The notes under the pieces were generated by a model, which worked only from the letters and a program-made list of their open reading frames with translations, had not been told where the DNA came from and searched no databases. Shown piece by piece: positions 1 to 7,670 of a stretch of 64,000 nucleotides of DNA. A program made the position numbers and the translations under genes. The stretch is from Streptomyces sp. AP-93 (GTDB taxonomy: Bacteria > Actinomycetota > Actinomycetes > Streptomycetales > Streptomycetaceae): positions 62,001-126,000 of the forward strand of contig NZ_JALGBX010000004.1 of the NCBI RefSeq assembly GCF_022808175.1, read 5' to 3'. The stretch's first letter is position 1; every line of letters starts with the position of its first letter.

Positions 1-2
1 GT

Positions 3-500
3 TTCGCAGTGCCGGCGGGGCAGTCGGGCCGGTTCACGCACCTCTACCGGGCCGGCGCGGACGGGGGCCTCGACCTCGTGGACGGCCCCGACGGGCAGTG
101 GAGCGCGGTGCCCTCCTTCCCGTCCGGTGCGGGCGGGCTGGTCTCCACGGCGGACGACTACCACCGCTTCGCCCGGATGCTGCTCGACGGGGGCGGCCCG
201 CTGCTCTCGGCCGATTCGGTGCGCCGGATGACCACCGACTGGCTGACCCCGGCCCAGCGGGCCGGGGCCGAACTGTTCCTGGAGGGCCAGGGCTGGGGGT
301 TCGGCGGGTCGGTCGACGTCGTGCCGGCCGACCCGTGGAACGTGCCCGGCCGCTACGGCTGGATCGGCGGCACCGGCACCGCCGCCCACATCGTCCCCGC
401 GACGGGGGCCGTCACCATCCTGCTGACCCAGCGGGAGCTGACCGGCCCGTCGCCGGCCCCGGAGACGATGCGCGCGGTGTGGGCGTACGCGGCCGCCTAG
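3..500 (+). CDS. Serine hydrolase, beta-lactamase (class C/esterase) family, C-terminal part
   Basis: The window opens inside this gene and 165 C-terminal residues are visible. The segment with GAGGLVSTADDYHRFARML followed by GWGFGG and a late GTGTAAH (in place of KTG/HTG) is the usual second half of the beta-lactamase/D-alanyl-D-alanine carboxypeptidase family. The SxxK nucleophile and YxN motif lie upstream of the window, so activity cannot be judged. It ends 36 bp before the stop of the convergent MFS gene. The family includes penicillin-binding-like peptidases and esterases; the substrate is unknown. Confidence 0.8.
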   Translation, partial: FAVPAGQSGRFTHLYRAGADGGLDLVDGPDGQWSAVPSFPSGAGGLVSTADDYHRFARMLLDGGGPLLSADSVRRMTTDWLTPAQRAGAELFLEGQGWGFGGSVDVVPADPWNVPGRYGWIGGTGTAAHIVPATGAVTILLTQRELTGPSPAPETMRAVWAYAAA

Positions 501-535
501 GGGGCGCCGGTACGCCCCTGCTCCTCCTGCGCCCG

Positions 536-2059
536 TCAGTGGTTCTCGGTCGGCCGCAGGTCGCGCGGGATCAGTGTCCAGGTGGTCGCCGCGGCGGCCA
601 TCGCGAGGACGCCGGCCAGCAGGAACGCCGGGGTGATCGCGAGGGTGTAGGACTGCGAGGCGGCGTCGAGCAGGGTCCGGCCGACGGCGCCGCCGAGCTG
701 TTCGGCGGTGTGGGCGGCCTCGCCCACGGAGTCCCGTACGGCGGCCATCGTGGCGGAGTCCAGGTCCATGGCCGGGAGGTTGCCCCGGTAGAGCGCGGCG
801 GCGGTGGAGCCGAGGATGGCGACACCCATGGCCGAGCCGAGTTCGTAGCAGGTCTCCTCGATGGCGGCGGCGCTGGAGACCTCGTCGGCCGGGGCTGCGG
901 AGATCAGGGTCACCGAGGCGACGGTGGTGGCGATGCCCGCACCCACGCCCATGATGGTCAGCGCCGCGGCGAAGGCGGGGTAGCCGAGGCCGGTGAACTG
1001 CTGGAGGGTCCAGGGCAGGGCCATGCCCGTGGCGAGGACCACCAGGCCGCCGCCGAGCACGTGGCGGATCGCGAAGCGCTGCATGAGGGTCGGGGCGACC
1101 ATCGAGGCGCAGATCAGCGCGAGCGGGGCGGGCAGCAGGCGCAGGCCCGCCTCCAGCGGGGTGTATCCCTGGCCGTACTGGAACCACTGGGTGACCAGGA
1201 ACAGGATCGCGCCCATGCCCACCATGGGCAGGAAGATCGCGGTGGCGGCCACGCTGAAGGCGGGCTTGGTGAAGAGCCGGACCTGGAGCAGCGGGTTGTC
1301 CACGCGGAGCTGGCGGCGGACGAACAGGGTCAGCGCGACGGCGGCGAGGACCAGCAGGGCCCAGGGCAGCGGGTCGGCGACGCCGCTCTTGCCGAGCTGC
1401 TTGATGCCGCCCGCGAGGGCGAGCATGCCGACGATCGACTGTCCGACGCCGGTCCAGTCCCACTTTCCGGTGGAGCGCGGGGAGCGGGATTCGGGGAGGT
1501 AGCGCAGGCCGGCGGCGACGATCACCGCGGTGACGGGCAGGTTGAGGAGGAAGGCGGAGTGCCAGCCGTAGTCCTGGACGAGCAGGCCGCCGACGACGGG
1601 GCCGAAGGCCATGCCGCCGCCGAACACGGCGGCCCAGACGGCGAGGGCGAAGGCGCGTTCCTTGGCGTCGGTGAAGACGCTGCGCAGGATCGACAGGGTG
1701 GAGGGCATGATCGCGGCGCCGCCGACGCCGAGGAGGGCGCGGGCCGCGATGACGTGCCAGGCCTCGGTGGAGAAGACGGCGATGAGGGAGGCGAGGGCGA
1801 AGATGCCGAAGCCCGCCATGAGCAGCCGCTTGCGGCCCCAGCGGTCGCCGAGGGCGCCCGCGGTGACCAGGAGCCCGGAGAGGGCGAGTGCGTAGATGTC
1901 GATGATCCACAGCTGCTGTACGGCGCCCGGCTGGAGGTCGCCGACGAGCGAGGGGAAGGCCACGTTGAGGATCGTGGTGTCCATCGAGATGAGCAGGAGA
2001 CTGCCGGAGAGGATCGTGAGCACGATCCAGCGGCGCGGGTCCTGCGTGGGGGTGTGCAT
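536..2059 (-). CDS. MFS drug efflux transporter, DHA2 (14-TMS) family
   Basis: A 507-residue integral membrane protein. The N-terminus (WIVLTILSGSLLLISMDTTILNVAFPSL) carries the helix 1 motif D1 of DHA2 proton antiporters, and GDRWGRKRLL is the conserved loop 2-3 motif A. About 14 hydrophobic segments follow, the usual size for QacA/EmrB-type exporters. The ATG at 2059 is preceded by GGAA; an in-frame GTG at 2074 is an alternative start. The gene lies downstream of a tetR gene on the same strand, 81 bp away, so it is probably the efflux pump controlled by that repressor. Its substrate is likely a lipophilic drug or endogenous metabolite; the sequence does not say which. Confidence 0.9.
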   Translation of the reverse strand: MHTPTQDPRRWIVLTILSGSLLLISMDTTILNVAFPSLVGDLQPGAVQQLWIIDIYALALSGLLVTAGALGDRWGRKRLLMAGFGIFALASLIAVFSTEAWHVIAARALLGVGGAAIMPSTLSILRSVFTDAKERAFALAVWAAVFGGGMAFGPVVGGLLVQDYGWHSAFLLNLPVTAVIVAAGLRYLPESRSPRSTGKWDWTGVGQSIVGMLALAGGIKQLGKSGVADPLPWALLVLAAVALTLFVRRQLRVDNPLLQVRLFTKPAFSVAATAIFLPMVGMGAILFLVTQWFQYGQGYTPLEAGLRLLPAPLALICASMVAPTLMQRFAIRHVLGGGLVVLATGMALPWTLQQFTGLGYPAFAAALTIMGVGAGIATTVASVTLISAAPADEVSSAAAIEETCYELGSAMGVAILGSTAAALYRGNLPAMDLDSATMAAVRDSVGEAAHTAEQLGGAVGRTLLDAASQSYTLAITPAFLLAGVLAMAAAATTWTLIPRDLRPTENH

Positions 2060-2140
2060 GGGGGTTCCGTTCACGGTTGTTTCACGGTTGTGCGGATTTC
2101 ACGGTCCGCGTAGTGCGGTCTACGCGGGAGGGGTGCGGGC

Positions 2141-2701
2141 TCAGGCCGCCGGGGACGGCCGGGTTCCGCTGAGGAAGGAGGCGAGGACCAGGCGGCCGAT
2201 GTCTCGGCGGGCGAGGTGGCCGTCGCGGACGCCCTCGGCGGCGGCGTCGAGAAGCCCCCACAGCGAGTACCAGATCCAGTACGCGGGCAGGTCGACGCGG
2301 AGCCGGCCGAGGCGCTGGCCGAGCGCGAGGAAGGCGAGGGCCCGCTGGTCCTGGCGCTGGATCCCGGCCCGGAACTCCGGGTCGGCGAGCACGGTGGCGT
2401 CGCGGGAGGTGAACCCGTACAGGTGCGCGGCGGGCAGCAGCCCGGTGACGAGCCGCTCCAGCGCGGCGTCGAACTCCGCTCCGTCGGCGCTGCCGGCCAG
2501 GTCGGCGGGGGCGAGGCACCCGTCGACCACGTCGATGGCCCGGACGGCCACGGCTTTGAGGAGTGCCTCGCGGGTGGCGTAGCGACGGCTGAGCGTGGCG
2601 CGGCTGGTCCCGATGCCCGCGGCGATGTGCGCCATGGAGGCGCTGTGATCGCCGGCGAGCACGCGTGCGGCGCCGTCCAGCAGCTCTTCTTCGTTCATCA
2701 T
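2141..2701 (-). CDS. TetR/AcrR-family repressor of the adjacent MFS pump
   Basis: 186 residues. The N-terminal helix-turn-helix covers roughly residues 15-50 (HIAAGIGTSRATLSRRYATREALLKAV) and is followed by a helical ligand-binding domain without a recognisable subfamily signature. ATG codons at 2701 and 2698 both follow a strong GAAGGAGG ribosome site. A perfect inverted repeat lies just upstream of that site, which fits autoregulation and co-control of the downstream MFS gene. Known relatives release DNA when they bind the pump's substrate; the ligand here is unknown. Confidence 0.88.
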   Translation of the reverse strand: MMNEEELLDGAARVLAGDHSASMAHIAAGIGTSRATLSRRYATREALLKAVAVRAIDVVDGCLAPADLAGSADGAEFDAALERLVTGLLPAAHLYGFTSRDATVLADPEFRAGIQRQDQRALAFLALGQRLGRLRVDLPAYWIWYSLWGLLDAAAEGVRDGHLARRDIGRLVLASFLSGTRPSPAA

Positions 2702-2714
2702 GCGATCCTCCTTC

Positions 2715-2728
2715 GTATCAAACGATAC
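2715..2728. promoter_or_regulatory. TetR operator: GTATC-N4-GATAC inverted repeat
   Basis: A perfect inverted repeat, GTATC AAAC GATAC, lies 14 bp upstream of the tetR start, immediately before its ribosome binding site. Its position and symmetry fit a TetR-type operator that represses the tetR-MFS operon. The next 30 bp toward the DUF6158-like gene are unusually AT-rich for this genome and probably hold the promoter. Confidence 0.75.
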
Positions 2729-2800
2729 AAATTTGTCTCACATGATGCAAGTCTGATTCACGGTCCAGCTATAGAGGCACACCCCCCTCCCCCCGGGGCT

Positions 2801-3061
2801 TCAGCCCTGCTCCTCCGTCCCCGTGCGGGCGCGGGCGCCCGAGCGGGTGCGGCCGGTGGTCTGGGCGCGCTCCGGGTGGCGGCGTACGTACTCGCGCTCC
2901 AGCTCGTCCATCCGCCGGGTGTGCGTGACCAGCGCGTCGTCCGATCCGTGCAGCAGGGTCTCGTGACGCGTGCGGTGGATGGCTTCGAGCTCCTTCATCA
3001 GGCGGCCCTCTTCCAGGCCGTCCGCCGACGGCCCGGCCTCGCGGGCCTCGCGCTCCGCCAT
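2801..3061 (-). CDS. Small charged helical protein, DUF6158-like
   Basis: 86 residues, strongly helical and charged, with the core ELEAIHRTRHETLLHGSDDALVTHTRRMDELEREYVRRHPER. I recognise this from a widespread short actinobacterial family (DUF6158), whose function is unknown. The ATG at 3061 is preceded by an AGGTGACC-type site. It has no membrane or signal segment. It lies between the tetR-MFS operon and a divergently oriented second tetR gene, 113 bp away, and may be transcribed from that shared region. The family assignment is from memory. Confidence 0.65.
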   Translation of the reverse strand: MAEREAREAGPSADGLEEGRLMKELEAIHRTRHETLLHGSDDALVTHTRRMDELEREYVRRHPERAQTTGRTRSGARARTGTEEQG

Positions 3062-3138
3062 GGCAGGTCACCTCTCCCTCGGCCGGGCCGGGCGCCTCGC
3101 CCGGCCGCGCTCATCCCATCATCGCCGAGGGAGAGAGA

Positions 3139-3175
3139 TAGACACTGTCTACGGCCCGGTGGTAGACCGTGTCCA
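3139..3175. promoter_or_regulatory. Paired TetR operators ahead of the second tetR gene
   Basis: TAGACACTGTCTA (3139-3151) is a perfect odd-centred palindrome, and an imperfect second copy, TAGACCGTGTCCA, begins 24 bp later at 3163 and runs up to the start codon. The central GTCTAC and GTAGAC halves also form an inverted pair. This is the type of operator seen for TetR repressors of MFS pumps in actinobacteria. Because the second copy abuts the ATG at 3175, the mRNA is probably nearly leaderless and tightly repressed. Confidence 0.75.
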
Positions 3176-3780
3176 TGGATCAGGACAACGGGCTGCGCGA
3201 GCGGCTGATCGACGTCGGCGTGGAGCTCGTGACGAGCGAGGGGACCGCCGCGCTCGGGCTGCGCGAGATCGCCCGCCGCGCCGGGGTGTCCCACGGGGCG
3301 CCCCGGCGGTACTTCGCCACCCACCACGCGCTGCTGTCCGCCATCGCCCGGCGCGGGTTCGAGGAACTCGGCTCCCGGATCCCCGCCGCGATGGAGGGCC
3401 CGGGCGCGCAGGATCCGCGCGGGCAGGCGCGGGCGCTGGGGCGGGCGTACGTCGGCTACGCGCTGGAGCGCCGCGGCATGTTCGAGCTGATGTTCCGCCA
3501 CGACCTGCTGGACGGCGGCGGTCAGGACGGGCCGCCGGGGGCCCGGCTCCGGGACTCCACGCTGCCGCTGTTCGAGCTGCTCGTCTCGCTGGTCGCCCGG
3601 TGCGGGACGGCCGGAGCCCCCCGCGTCACCGCCGCCGCGCTCTGGGCCAATCTGCACGGCGTGGCGCAGCTGTGGGCCCGGGGCAGCCTGCCGCTCGTGC
3701 TCGACGGCGATCCGGAGGCCTCCGTCGACCAGGTGGTCGACGCCGCCCTCGACGCCCATCTGCCGGAGCGCCGCCCGTGA
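3175..3780 (+). CDS. TetR/AcrR-family regulator, partner of a decayed MFS gene
   Basis: 201 residues. The N-terminal HTH (ALGLREIARRAGVSHGAPRRYFATHHALLSAIARRGFEEL) and a C-terminal domain containing YVGYALERRGMFELMFRHDLLD match TetR_C-type regulators that sit beside MFS transporters. I chose the ATG at 3175; a GTG at 3169 is two codons earlier, and neither has a clear ribosome site, which fits a leaderless transcript. The stop overlaps the GTG of the next reading frame (GTGA), so regulator and pump were translationally coupled. The pump is now a pseudogene, leaving this as a probable orphan regulator. Confidence 0.85.
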   Translation: MDQDNGLRERLIDVGVELVTSEGTAALGLREIARRAGVSHGAPRRYFATHHALLSAIARRGFEELGSRIPAAMEGPGAQDPRGQARALGRAYVGYALERRGMFELMFRHDLLDGGGQDGPPGARLRDSTLPLFELLVSLVARCGTAGAPRVTAAALWANLHGVAQLWARGSLPLVLDGDPEASVDQVVDAALDAHLPERRP

Positions 3781-4619
3781 AGCCCCGGCTCGCGCTCTGC
3801 GTCAGCGCCGCCGGCGCGATGCTCGTCGCCCTCGACGGGACCGTGCTGCTCGTGGTGCAGCCCAGCCTGCGGCGGGACCTCGGGGCGCGTCTGGCCGAGG
3901 TGCAGTGGACGAGCGGCGCGTACCTCCTGAGCGTGGCGGCCTGCGCGCGGCGCAGGGGCTGTTCGGGGCGCTGCTCCAGCCGGCGACGCTCGCCCTGCTG
4001 CGCCTCGTGTACCCGCCCGACCGGATCGGCGGGCCGGTCGCGGTGCGGACCGCGGCGATCTGGGTGGCCGCGGCGGCCGGGCCGCTGCTCGGGGGTGTGC
4101 TGGTGGAACGCTTCGGCTGGCGTGCGGTGTTCGTGGCGAACGTCCCCGTCGCCCTCGCGATCGCGGCGGCGGCCCTGTTCCTACGGGCCCCCGCGCCCCC
4201 GCCCGCCGAGCCCGGCCGGATCCGGCCCGGCGGCGCGGTCCTCCTCGCGGCGGCCCTCGCGGCGCTGGTCCACGCGCTGGCCGGCGTACCGGAACACGGC
4301 TGGCCGGGGCCCGGACCCTGGCCGGGTTCACCGCCGCGGCCGCGCTGGCGGCCCTGCTCGTACGGTCCGAGCGCAGCTCCGCCCAGCCCCGACGCCCCTG
4401 CCGGGCACCCGGGGGTGCTGGGCGGGCTCAAGCAGACGGCGATGAACGTCGGGCCGGCCCTCGGCATCGCGGTGGCCGCGGGGACCGGGGCTTCGGTCGC
4501 GGCGCTGACGGCGCTGGCCGCCGTAGGGCTGCTGCCCGCGTCACGGCTGCCGCCGTCACGACTGCCGACCCCACGACTGCCCGCATCTCGGCTGCCGCCG
4601 TCACGGCAGCTCGGGGGTA
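3777..4619 (+). pseudogene. Decayed MFS transporter with internal deletions and frameshifts
   Basis: Homology to a 14-TMS MFS pump is spread over different frames. Frame from GTG 3777: a normal first helix and motif (MLVALDGTVLLVVQPSLRRDL, WTSGAYLLSVAA). Near 3950 the sequence jumps to another frame at AQGLFGALLQPATLALLRLVYPPDR, with the loop containing GDRxG and about 35 residues missing. It stays recognisable through GVPEHGW (about 4305), shifts again (RTLAGFTAAAALAALLVRSE), then jumps to the last helices (LGGLKQTAMNVGPALGIAVA) at about 4420. Helices 7-12 are absent. It ends in a short tandem repeat running into the 3' end of the LysR gene. It cannot encode a working pump. Confidence 0.85.
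4532..4606 (+). repeat. Five tandem 15-bp units at the end of the MFS pseudogene
   Basis: Five consecutive variants of CTGCCGCCGTCACGG lie at 4532, 4547, 4562, 4577 and 4592. In the pseudogene frame they read as LPxSR/LPTPR repeats. They have replaced or extended the original transporter C-terminus and the last unit overlaps the stop region of the convergent LysR gene. Replication slippage in a non-functional gene is the simplest explanation. Confidence 0.8.
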
Positions 4620-5515
4620 GCCCCGCGGGCCACGCAGGTGCGGGCCACCTCGTCGGCGAAGGCGCGGGCGGGCGGGGAGAGGGCGGACCAGCTCCGGACG
4701 GCCCAGCCGACGGCGAGCGGCGGCAGGGCGGGGACCGGTACCAGGCGCAGCGGTCCGTCTGATCCGGGTACCCGCCAGCCGGGCAGCGCCGGTACGACGG
4801 CGTGGCCGAGGCCCAGTTCGGCGAGGAGGAGGGCGGTGTCCCAGTCGGCGGCGCTGGTGTCGGAGCTGATCCGGATGCCTGCTTCGGCGAGGGCGGCGTC
4901 GAGCCGGGCGCGGGAGGTGGAGTTCTCCGGCAGCCGGATGTGACGGATGGCTCCGAGGTCGGACGGCTCCAGGCGGGAGCGGGCGGCGAGCGGATCGTCG
5001 GCGCCGACCGCCAGGACCCAGGGCAGCCGCATGACGGGGCGTTGCTCGATCCCCCGCACGGGGGCGCCGATGGTGATCCACGCGAGGTCGAGGTCCTCGG
5101 CGCACAGGGCGTCGAAGCAGCTCCGGCTGGAGTTCTCGGTCTGGAACTCCAGGCTGACCCGGGGGTGGCCGCGCCGGAAGGCGACGATCGCCTCGGCCAT
5201 GAAGTGGCGCACCGTGGTGGCCCCGGTGGTGACGCGGACCGAGCCGCCGTCGCCCCGCACCAGGTCGTCGATCCGGCGCAGGGCTCCGTCGAGCCCGGCG
5301 ATGCCGTCGGCGGCGGCCGCCTGGAGGATCAGACCGGCCCCGGTGGGCGAGACCCCGCGCGGGTGGCGCTCCAGGAGCGCGGTGCCGGTCTCCCTTTCCA
5401 GGCGGCGGATGTGCTGGCTGACGGCGGACTGGGTGCGGCCGAGGTCACGGGCGACGGCACTGAGGCTGCCGGCCCGGCAGACGGCGACGAACACGCGGAG
5501 ATCATCGAGGGTCAC
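4601..5515 (-). CDS. LysR-family transcriptional regulator
   Basis: 304 residues, the normal LTTR length. The winged HTH is at residues 1-60 (MTLDDLRVFVAVCRAGSLSAVARDLGRTQSAVSQHIRRLE) and the periplasmic-binding-like co-inducer domain at about 90-300. The start is a GTG at 5515 with GGAG close upstream. LTTRs normally sit divergent from their targets; here the divergent side holds only gene fragments (an SsuD-like monooxygenase and an SDR), so the original target may have been lost. A perfect 20-bp palindrome abuts the start and is a likely autoregulatory site. The inducer is unknown. Confidence 0.9.
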   Translation of the reverse strand: MTLDDLRVFVAVCRAGSLSAVARDLGRTQSAVSQHIRRLERETGTALLERHPRGVSPTGAGLILQAAAADGIAGLDGALRRIDDLVRGDGGSVRVTTGATTVRHFMAEAIVAFRRGHPRVSLEFQTENSSRSCFDALCAEDLDLAWITIGAPVRGIEQRPVMRLPWVLAVGADDPLAARSRLEPSDLGAIRHIRLPENSTSRARLDAALAEAGIRISSDTSAADWDTALLLAELGLGHAVVPALPGWRVPGSDGPLRLVPVPALPPLAVGWAVRSWSALSPPARAFADEVARTCVARGATPELP

Positions 5516-5517
5516 AA

Positions 5518-5537
5518 CTCCAAGGTATCCCTTGGAG
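5518..5537. promoter_or_regulatory. 20-bp perfect palindrome at the LysR gene start
   Basis: CTCCAAGG-TATC-CCTTGGAG has 8-bp perfect arms separated by 4 bp and lies 2 bp upstream of the LysR GTG. The arm nearest the gene also supplies the GGAG of the ribosome site. It differs from the usual LTTR T-N11-A box, so another regulator, autorepression, or an RNA hairpin that hides the ribosome site are all possible. Confidence 0.7.
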
Positions 5538-5717
5538 GTTACGAGAAATCCGGAGGATTGACTTGGATGTCCGGCTGCCCGACGATCAGTTCACGGCCCA
5601 GGGCGGCAACCCGGTCCCGCCATCGCGAGGGTGGGCCCGGGTGCCGACCCGCAGCCGCGGGGCCTCGGTCCGGGGCCCGAGGGCGCGCCCGGCAGTGCGG
5701 CGGGGTCAGTGCGACGG

Positions 5718-6104
5718 TCAGCCGTGGTTCGGGTGGGTCCAGAGGCCGGCCCGGGCGAGCAGCGGGGCCGATCGGATCGCCTCGGGGATGAAACCTTCGA
5801 GCAGCCGGCGGGCTTCGGCCCACGCCTGCCCGGCAGTGTCCCGGGTGATCACATGGAGCCGGATGCCGAACCGTACGCGCCGCCCCGCGCGTGCGGCGAG
5901 CGCGCGTACGCGGTCCAGTTTCTCCGCCACCTGCACGGGTGGTTCGCCGAACGTCAGGTAGACATCGCTGTGGCGTGCGGCGACCTCGACGGCCGCCGGC
6001 GACGATCCGCCGAAGTAGACCGGTGGCACCGGGTCGGGCAGCCGGCCCAGCCGGGCGCCCTCCACGCGCAGGTGTGATCCGCCGAAGTCGACCAGGTCAC
6101 CGGC
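5718..6104 (-). pseudogene. Internal fragment of an SsuD-like FMN-dependent alkanesulfonate monooxygenase
   Basis: The reading frame GDLVDFGGSHLRVEGARLGRLPDPVPPVYFGGSSPAA continues through FGIRLHVITRDTAGQAWAEARRLLEGF, which is the middle of bacterial-luciferase-type SsuD flavoenzymes (desulfonation of alkanesulfonates). The intact family is about 360-400 residues; only about 125 remain. Both ends are missing: the 5' side breaks at the junction with the SDR fragment, and the 3' side stops after LLARAGLWTHPNHG without the usual C-terminal domain. The 180 bp from 5538 to 5717 hold no recognisable coding sequence. Confidence 0.75.
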
Positions 6105-6583
6105 CCATTCCGCTCGACGACTCCGCCGCCCTGCGCGGGGCCGCCGACGCCATCGCCGACCGGCATGGCGTGGTGGACGTACTGGTCAACTCCGCCGGCA
6201 TCACCAAGAAGGTCGACCATGCCGACCTGGAAGGGCTGACGGACGCGGAGTTCGACCGGATCCTGACGGTGAACGTCAGGGGCACCTTCTCCGTGATTCG
6301 CGCGTTCACCCCGCTCCTGCGGTCCTCCGGTGACGCGGTCGTCGCCACCATCTGCCCGGGTGCTCGGCCCACAGGTGCGGATCTTCAACCTCTCGCCGGC
6401 GGCGGTCGACACGGCTTCGTCGCCGGCCGCGATCCGGCCGTGGTGCGGGCGCAGGCCGCGTCGGCGCCGCTCCGGGTCGTCGCGGACCCGGACGACGTGG
6501 CCTGTTCCCTGATCGGCGCCGTCACCTCGCTGCGGCTCAGCTCCGGCACCGTCGTCGTCTTCGACGGCGGCGGCCACCTGTAG
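6100..6583 (+). pseudogene. Truncated and frameshifted short-chain dehydrogenase/reductase
   Basis: SDR sequence begins abruptly (PIPLDDSAALRGAADAIADRHG) and continues through VDVLVNSAGITKK and NVRGTFSVIRAFTPLL. The Rossmann N-terminus with the TGxxxGxG cofactor motif is absent. After GDAVVATI there is a deletion that removes the YxxxK catalytic segment. LGPQVRIFNLSPAAVDT is in one frame and FVAGRDPAVVRAQAASAPLRVVADPDDVA through VVVFDGGGHL is in another. The gene is therefore broken in three ways. Its stop overlaps the tail of the convergent phosphotransferase gene. Confidence 0.8.
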
Positions 6584-7499
6584 GGGCCGGGCCCTCGGCG
6601 AGGAGTTCGCCGAGGACGTGGCGGGCGATGGCCGCCATGACGGGGTTCGTCTCCTTGTAGTAGTTCAGTTCCATGAGGGCGATCGACAGGGCCCAGCCGC
6701 GGGCCCGCGTCCACATCGCGTCGTCGGCGTCCAGGGCGGCCCGGAAGGCGGGGCGGGCGGTGGCCGGGAGGACGTACCAGGCCGGGATCAGGTCGACGGC
6801 GGGTTCGCCGAGGCCGGCGCAGCCGAAGTCGATGACGGCGGCGAGCCTTCCCTCGGCGAGGAGCAGGTTCCCCGGTTGCAGGTCGGCGTGGATCCAGACC
6901 GGCGGCCCGGACCAGGGCTCGGCCCGCAGGGCCTCCTCCCACAGGGCGGTCGCCTTCCCGGTCTGGACGTCGGCGTCCGCGTCGGCATCGGCGCTCGCGC
7001 CCAGTTCCGCGAGCGCGGCACGGGTTTCGGCGTCCCGGGCCGCCAGGGTCTCGCTTCGGTAGGAGGCCGGAGCGTCCACCGGATCGGCACGGTGCAGCGC
7101 GGAGACGAACTCCGCCAGGTCCTCGGCCAGGAGGTCCGGGTCCGCGATCCGGCCGGGCACCGGGTTCTCTCCGGGGACCCAGCCGAAGACCGACCAGGAC
7201 CAGGGATAGCCCTCGGCGGGCCGCCCCGTGCCGATGGGGGCGGGGACGGCGGCCGGCAGACCCGGGGCGAGCCTCGGCAGCCAGACGCGCTCCATGCCCA
7301 CGTCACCGGCCGCGCCCGGCGTGCGCGGAAGGCGTACGACCAGGTCCCCGCCCAGCCGGTACATGGCGTTGGACGTGCCGGCCGAGTCGACCCGCTCGAC
7401 GGGCAGCCCCGCCCACTGCGGGAACTGCCCGGCTACCAGCCTGCGTACGAGGGAGGCGTCGATGTCGGGTTCGTCGGCGTGCATTTTCCCGGCGGGCAT
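6537..7499 (-). CDS. Aminoglycoside phosphotransferase (APH)-family kinase
   Basis: 320 residues with the APH/choline-kinase fold: the catalytic loop WIHADLQPGNLLL (HxDxxxxN) at about residues 210-222 and the metal-binding VIDFGCAGLGEPAVDL after it. The ATG at 7499 follows AGGAAGG with good spacing; an ATG at 7484 is possible. A DADADADV stretch near residue 170 is low complexity. The C-terminus (GGRRRRRRRRCRS) is odd and overlaps the end of the SDR pseudogene, suggesting the original stop was lost by the same rearrangement. The family phosphorylates aminoglycosides, macrolides or small metabolites; the real substrate is not evident. Confidence 0.85.
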   Translation of the reverse strand: MPAGKMHADEPDIDASLVRRLVAGQFPQWAGLPVERVDSAGTSNAMYRLGGDLVVRLPRTPGAAGDVGMERVWLPRLAPGLPAAVPAPIGTGRPAEGYPWSWSVFGWVPGENPVPGRIADPDLLAEDLAEFVSALHRADPVDAPASYRSETLAARDAETRAALAELGASADADADADVQTGKATALWEEALRAEPWSGPPVWIHADLQPGNLLLAEGRLAAVIDFGCAGLGEPAVDLIPAWYVLPATARPAFRAALDADDAMWTRARGWALSIALMELNYYKETNPVMAAIARHVLGELLAEGPAPTGGRRRRRRRRCRS

Positions 7500-7548
7500 G
7501 AGCACCTTCCTGAAGCGTCCGAGGAGCGCGGCGGCCTCCACGGTAGCC

Positions 7549-7595
7549 GCCGGGCTCCGCGCACCGCGGAGCCCGGCCCGGCTGGGTGCCGGGCC
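7549..7595 (-). terminator. Double hairpin terminator after the GH31 gene
   Basis: A 13-bp perfect stem (7549-7561 with 7565-7577, loop of 3) overlaps a second 8-bp stem (GGCCCGGC at 7575 pairing with GCCGGGCC ending at 7595). It lies between the GH31 stop and the phosphotransferase start on the same strand. There is no U-tract, as is usual in Streptomyces. Confidence 0.7.
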
Positions 7596-7670
7596 GGGCT
7601 CGGTGGGGGGTGTCAGGCGGTCCTCATCGGGCGGGGGTCGCGGGGAAGGCCGGGACCGCCCGGTCCCGGG

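Noticed and set aside
5539..5823. Short minus-strand frame ending WRDRVAALGRELIVGQPDI
   Set aside because: It overlaps the SsuD fragment in another frame and no family could be supported.
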